From Gammaproteobacteria bacterium (GTDB lineage: Bacteria; Pseudomonadota; Gammaproteobacteria; JACKNK01): a stretch of DNA of 36,344 nucleotides. Shown here one piece after another: positions 34,136-36,344 of the stretch. Where the stretch lies: assembly GCA_024234895.1 (NCBI GenBank), contig JACKNJ010000014.1, positions 1-36,344 on the forward strand, given 5' to 3'. The notes beneath the pieces were generated by a model. That model did not search any database. It was given only the letters and a program-made list of their open reading frames with translations, and had not been told where the DNA came from. Both the position numbers and the translations under genes were made by a program. Position 1 is the first letter of the stretch, and the number at the start of each line of letters is the position of its first letter.

Positions 34136-34711
34136 TTATTTGGGCGTATCCGGTGCGTCCGGGTTCCAGACAACGACCGGATGGTTCGTTTCCCAGGCAT
34201 CCTCGTCCGCGATGCCGGCCAGGAAGGCATCGATGTCGGCCTGGCCCGAGGTGATCAGGATGGTCCGGCTGATGCGGTTGCCGAGAATCTCGCCGGCCAG
34301 TTTTCCGTCCGCGATCGCCTGACGGAACACCTTGGTATCCGGAATCCAGCCGACGATGTGGCCGTTCTCGTTGGTCTTGTAACGGATGAACAGGTAGCCG
34401 AGGGCGTCCGCATCATCCGGATCGCGCAGGTTGGCATAGCGGATATCGCCGCTGTGACGCAGTTCCACCGTGAACGGGGGCGGCGCGGACAGCCCTTCCT
34501 TTTTCGGCAGGACCTGCACGGTCAGGCGACCGTCGCCGGCGTCGCTGAACCGCGCGCGGCCCTTCTCGGCCTTCCATTCGCCAATCAGCGCCTTGGCGCC
34601 GTCCGGGTCCGCCTGCGTCCCCAGCGGCTGCTCGGAGACGACGGTCGTGCAGGCGGACAGCGCGGTGACGGCGAGGACGAGCAGCAGGGTGGCGATGGGT
34701 GATCGGGACAT
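34136..34711 (-). CDS. Lipoprotein of unknown function
   Basis: 191-aa lipoprotein: signal LLLVLAVTALSAC with lipidated Cys at 21, then TT. The mature part resembles a small beta-rich fold, starting with a GEWKAEKGRARFSDAGDG segment and continuing through VELRHSGDIRYANLRDP; it ends with a helical FLAGIADEDAWETN region. Such 'GxW' starts occur in periplasmic proteins of the lipocalin-like kind, but I cannot name a family. The frame runs far upstream, yet ATG 34711 gives a proper lipoprotein signal and avoids overlap with the SDR gene. Divergent from that gene. Confidence 0.75.
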   Translation of the reverse strand: MSRSPIATLLLVLAVTALSACTTVVSEQPLGTQADPDGAKALIGEWKAEKGRARFSDAGDGRLTVQVLPKKEGLSAPPPFTVELRHSGDIRYANLRDPDDADALGYLFIRYKTNENGHIVGWIPDTKVFRQAIADGKLAGEILGNRISRTILITSGQADIDAFLAGIADEDAWETNHPVVVWNPDAPDTPK

Positions 34712-34795
34712 GATGATTCCGGACTCCGTGGATGGGTCGTGCGGGGAGCGGGTGAGGTTACGATCCGGACGGAAGCTTTGGCAAAGGTCGAACTG

Positions 34796-35692
34796 ATGCA
34801 GGACACGCCCGTATTCATCGTGGGTTGCGGTTACGTCGGCGAACGCGTCGCCGCCGAAGAACGTCATCGCGGTCGCGAGGTGTTCGCGCTGGCCCGCACG
34901 CCGCGCAGCGCGCAACGCCTGCTCACCTTCGGCATCGAACCGGTGCGGGGCGATCTCGACGATCCGGCCTCGCTGCGCGATCTGCCCACCGCCGACGCCA
35001 CCATCCATTACCTCGCGCCGCCGCCGGACAGGGGCGATGCCGATCCGCGCATCGAGGCATTCCTGAATGCGATTCCCGCCGGTCGGAAGCCGCGCCGCAT
35101 CGTGCTGATCAGCACCAGCGGGGTGTACGGCGACTGCGCGGGGGAGTGGGTGGACGAACGCCGACCCCGCGATCCGCGGGTTGATCGCGCCCGCCGCCGT
35201 GTGTCCGCCGAGCTCGCCCTCGAACGCTGGGCCGAAGCACATGATGTGCCCTACGCGATCCTGCGCGTGCCGGGCATCTATGGCCCGCACCGCCTGCCGC
35301 TGGACCGCATCGAGAAGGGCGTGCCGGTGCTGGCCGAGGCCGAATCGCCGTGGAGCAACCGCATCCACGTCGACGACCTCGCCGCCGCCTGCATTGCCGC
35401 CGGCGAGGACGGTCGCGCGATGGGGGCGTTCAACGTCAGCGACGGGCATCCGTCGACGATGACCGATTACTTCAAGCGCGTCGCCCGCGCCGCCGGTCTG
35501 CCGGAACCGCCAGAGATCAGCTTGGCCGAGGCCCGGGAAACCTTGAGCCCGGCCATGCTCTCCTACCTCGCCGAGTCCAAACGGCTGGACATCACCCGCA
35601 TGCGCCAGGAACTTGGCGTGGAGCCCGCGTACCCCGATCTCGACGCCGCGCTGCGCCACATTCTGCACGGCGCCTGCGGGCACGATCACTGA
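34796..35692 (+). CDS. Atypical SDR-family NAD(P)-dependent epimerase/reductase, YeeZ-like
   Basis: 298-aa Rossmann-fold protein. Nucleotide-binding VFIVGCGYVGERVA is at the N-terminus, followed by the acid/Arg dinucleotide pocket, DLDDPASL, STSGVYGDCAGEWVDE, the LRVPGIYGP turn and IHVDDLAAA. The usual YxxxK catalytic pair is replaced (DRARRRVSAELALE), which is typical of YeeZ-like extended SDRs whose substrate is unknown. ATG 34796 starts at the Rossmann strand with AAGG 9 nt upstream; an earlier ATG at 34739 adds 19 unlikely residues. Confidence 0.82.
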   Translation: MQDTPVFIVGCGYVGERVAAEERHRGREVFALARTPRSAQRLLTFGIEPVRGDLDDPASLRDLPTADATIHYLAPPPDRGDADPRIEAFLNAIPAGRKPRRIVLISTSGVYGDCAGEWVDERRPRDPRVDRARRRVSAELALERWAEAHDVPYAILRVPGIYGPHRLPLDRIEKGVPVLAEAESPWSNRIHVDDLAAACIAAGEDGRAMGAFNVSDGHPSTMTDYFKRVARAAGLPEPPEISLAEARETLSPAMLSYLAESKRLDITRMRQELGVEPAYPDLDAALRHILHGACGHDH

Positions 35693-35723
35693 TGCGTCAT
35701 GGACGCGGCCCCATGTGGATCGT

Positions 35724-35729
35724 TATGCT
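35724..35729 (+). promoter_or_regulatory. -10 candidate for tRNA-Arg
   Basis: TATGCT followed by a GC-rich discriminator (CGCGCC), typical of stringently controlled stable RNA promoters; no good -35 is seen. Confidence 0.3.
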
Positions 35730-35755
35730 TCGCGCCGCTTGACCCCAAGCACCAC

Positions 35756-35832
35756 GCGCCCGTAGCTCAGCTGGATAGAGTGCTGCCCTCCGAAGGCAGA
35801 GGTCACAGGTTCGAATCCTGTCGGGCGCGCCA
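35756..35832 (+). tRNA. tRNA-Arg (anticodon CCG)
   Basis: 77-nt tRNA with CCA encoded. Acceptor GCGCCCG (35756-35762) pairs with CGGGCGC (35822-35828); D arm GCTC/GAGT; anticodon stem CTGCC/GGCAG around loop CTCCGAA with anticodon CCG at 35790-35792 reading the CGG codon; T arm ACAGG-TTCGAAT-CCTGT. Its sequence is very close to the familiar gammaproteobacterial tRNA-Arg(CCG). Confidence 0.98.
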
Positions 35833-35853
35833 AACAATCAATGACTTACATGA

Positions 35854-35878
35854 AGCCCGGCACCGTCCGGGCTTTTTT
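35854..35878 (+). terminator. Intrinsic terminator after tRNA-Arg
   Basis: AGCCCGG (35854-35860) and CCGGGCT (35867-35873) form a perfect 7-bp stem around CACCGT, followed by a six-T run. Confidence 0.93.
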
Positions 35879-35980
35879 GTGACCTGGATGTGACCAATCC
35901 GTGACCATGGGTCGCGGCGCTGCTCGTTTCGACGCGCGGTGGCTGACCGTTAGCTGCAATGGCCGGTCGGCCTGTCGAAA

Positions 35981-36151
35981 TCAATGGTCCGGCAGGTACT
36001 CGAACAGATCGGCGACGGTGCAGCCGAAAGGATTGCAGCGATTGTCCAAGGTATCGAGGTCCACGCGGGACACCGTCTCCTTGTAGGGAAGGGTGTTGCG
36101 GTTCAGTCCCGTCTCGCGGGCCACGTCCATCACTTTCAACTTGTGCTCGCC
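35981..36151 (-). pseudogene. Decayed XRE-type HTH regulator remnant
   Basis: 56 codons plus stop read GEHKLKVMDVARETGLNRNT, then LPYKETVSRVDLDTLDN, then NPFGCTVADLFEYLPDH. This matches small XRE/Cro-type regulators of the form MGEHKLK..DVARETGLNR.T...YKET..RVDL..ldkLC..F.C.v.DLfEY. The N-terminus is lost: an in-frame TAG lies at 36155-36157, two codons upstream, and no start codon in a fitting place is seen. Two residues seem deleted in the turn before YKET. Its position just past tRNA-Arg suggests a leftover of an integrated element. Confidence 0.55.
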
Positions 36152-36344
36152 GGTCTACGGTGACGACGCTGCCGGTGCAATGACCACTGCGTTCGGGACG
36201 CAGGGCGTTGTGGACGTATGGCAAGGGTGCCGGCAGCTTCTTTTGAATAGCTTGTGTTGAATCCGACTTTATTGAGCCGCGTATGTTTTCCGAATGTCGG
36301 CAGACGCCGACATCAAGATATGGAAGTTGCTCACGCTAGCACCG
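36152..36344. other. Window end, no supported gene; hairpin at 36294-36313
   Basis: No clear gene. A perfect hairpin ATGTCGGC / GCCGACAT (8-bp arms, AGAC loop) spans 36294-36313. ATG 36294 also opens a frame of 17 codons (MSADADIKIWKLLTLAP) to the window edge without a ribosome site; it could be the start of a gene continuing outside. Confidence 0.3.

Noticed and set aside
34739..34795. Longer N-terminus of the SDR protein from ATG 34739
   Set aside because: The added 19 residues do not fit a Rossmann start, and ATG 34796 has a better-placed ribosome site.

Overview
This is a GC-rich bacterial chromosome segment with dense, overlapping, mostly operonic genes. The ubiE-ubiJ-ubiB ubiquinone cluster, a dihaem c4-type cytochrome, an EptA/PmrAB-type lipid A module, RibD-like and glycerate dehydrogenase-like enzymes and a bacterial tRNA-Arg(CCG) point to a gammaproteobacterium. 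A Gly/Trp/Pro-rich exported protein resembling sulfur globule proteins, together with the c-type cytochrome, hints at a sulfur-oxidising Chromatiales-like relative; this placement is inference.

Layout. 160-3714: four plus-strand genes, each overlapping the next by 4 nt (ubiE, an RDD membrane protein, ubiJ, ubiB). 4053-6460: a small exported protein, a c4-type cytochrome, a YdjM-like membrane hydrolase and a DUF2007 protein. 6461-7416: an accessory patch with a PIN-toxin/Phd-type antitoxin pair behind a perfect operator-like palindrome. 7699-14889 (minus strand): MscS channel, two unrecognised membrane proteins, response regulator, sensor kinase, EptA, PAP2 phosphatase and DgkA. Four TTAA half-sites spaced exactly 11 bp lie just upstream of eptA and look like an extended PmrA-type box. 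15073-22709: a small Cys-rich protein, a RibD-like reductase overlapping a D-2-hydroxyacid dehydrogenase, a haem-oxygenase-like diiron candidate, an MFS transporter, an MltF-like lytic transglycosylase with two solute-binding domains, and the sulfur-globule-like protein.

23000-28645 (minus strand) is the most unusual part: three overlapping genes encoding a KAP-family P-loop NTPase, a protein with pentapeptide repeats plus 14 near-identical WD40-like blades of exactly 44 residues, and a membrane-anchored protein. The cassette is bracketed by clusters of palindromic repeats that share a 42-nt identical direct repeat. I judge it a candidate conflict (possibly anti-phage) system, on context and family knowledge only.

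29279-35832: an Uup-type ABC-F ATPase, an orphan HAMP/HisKA sensor kinase, small exported proteins, a lipoprotein, a YeeZ-like SDR and tRNA-Arg(CCG). Downstream of the tRNA is a decayed XRE-type regulator, perhaps a mobile-element remnant. Throughout, intergenic gaps carry REP/BIME-like palindromes of at least four families, some nested and one supplying a gene's stop codon.
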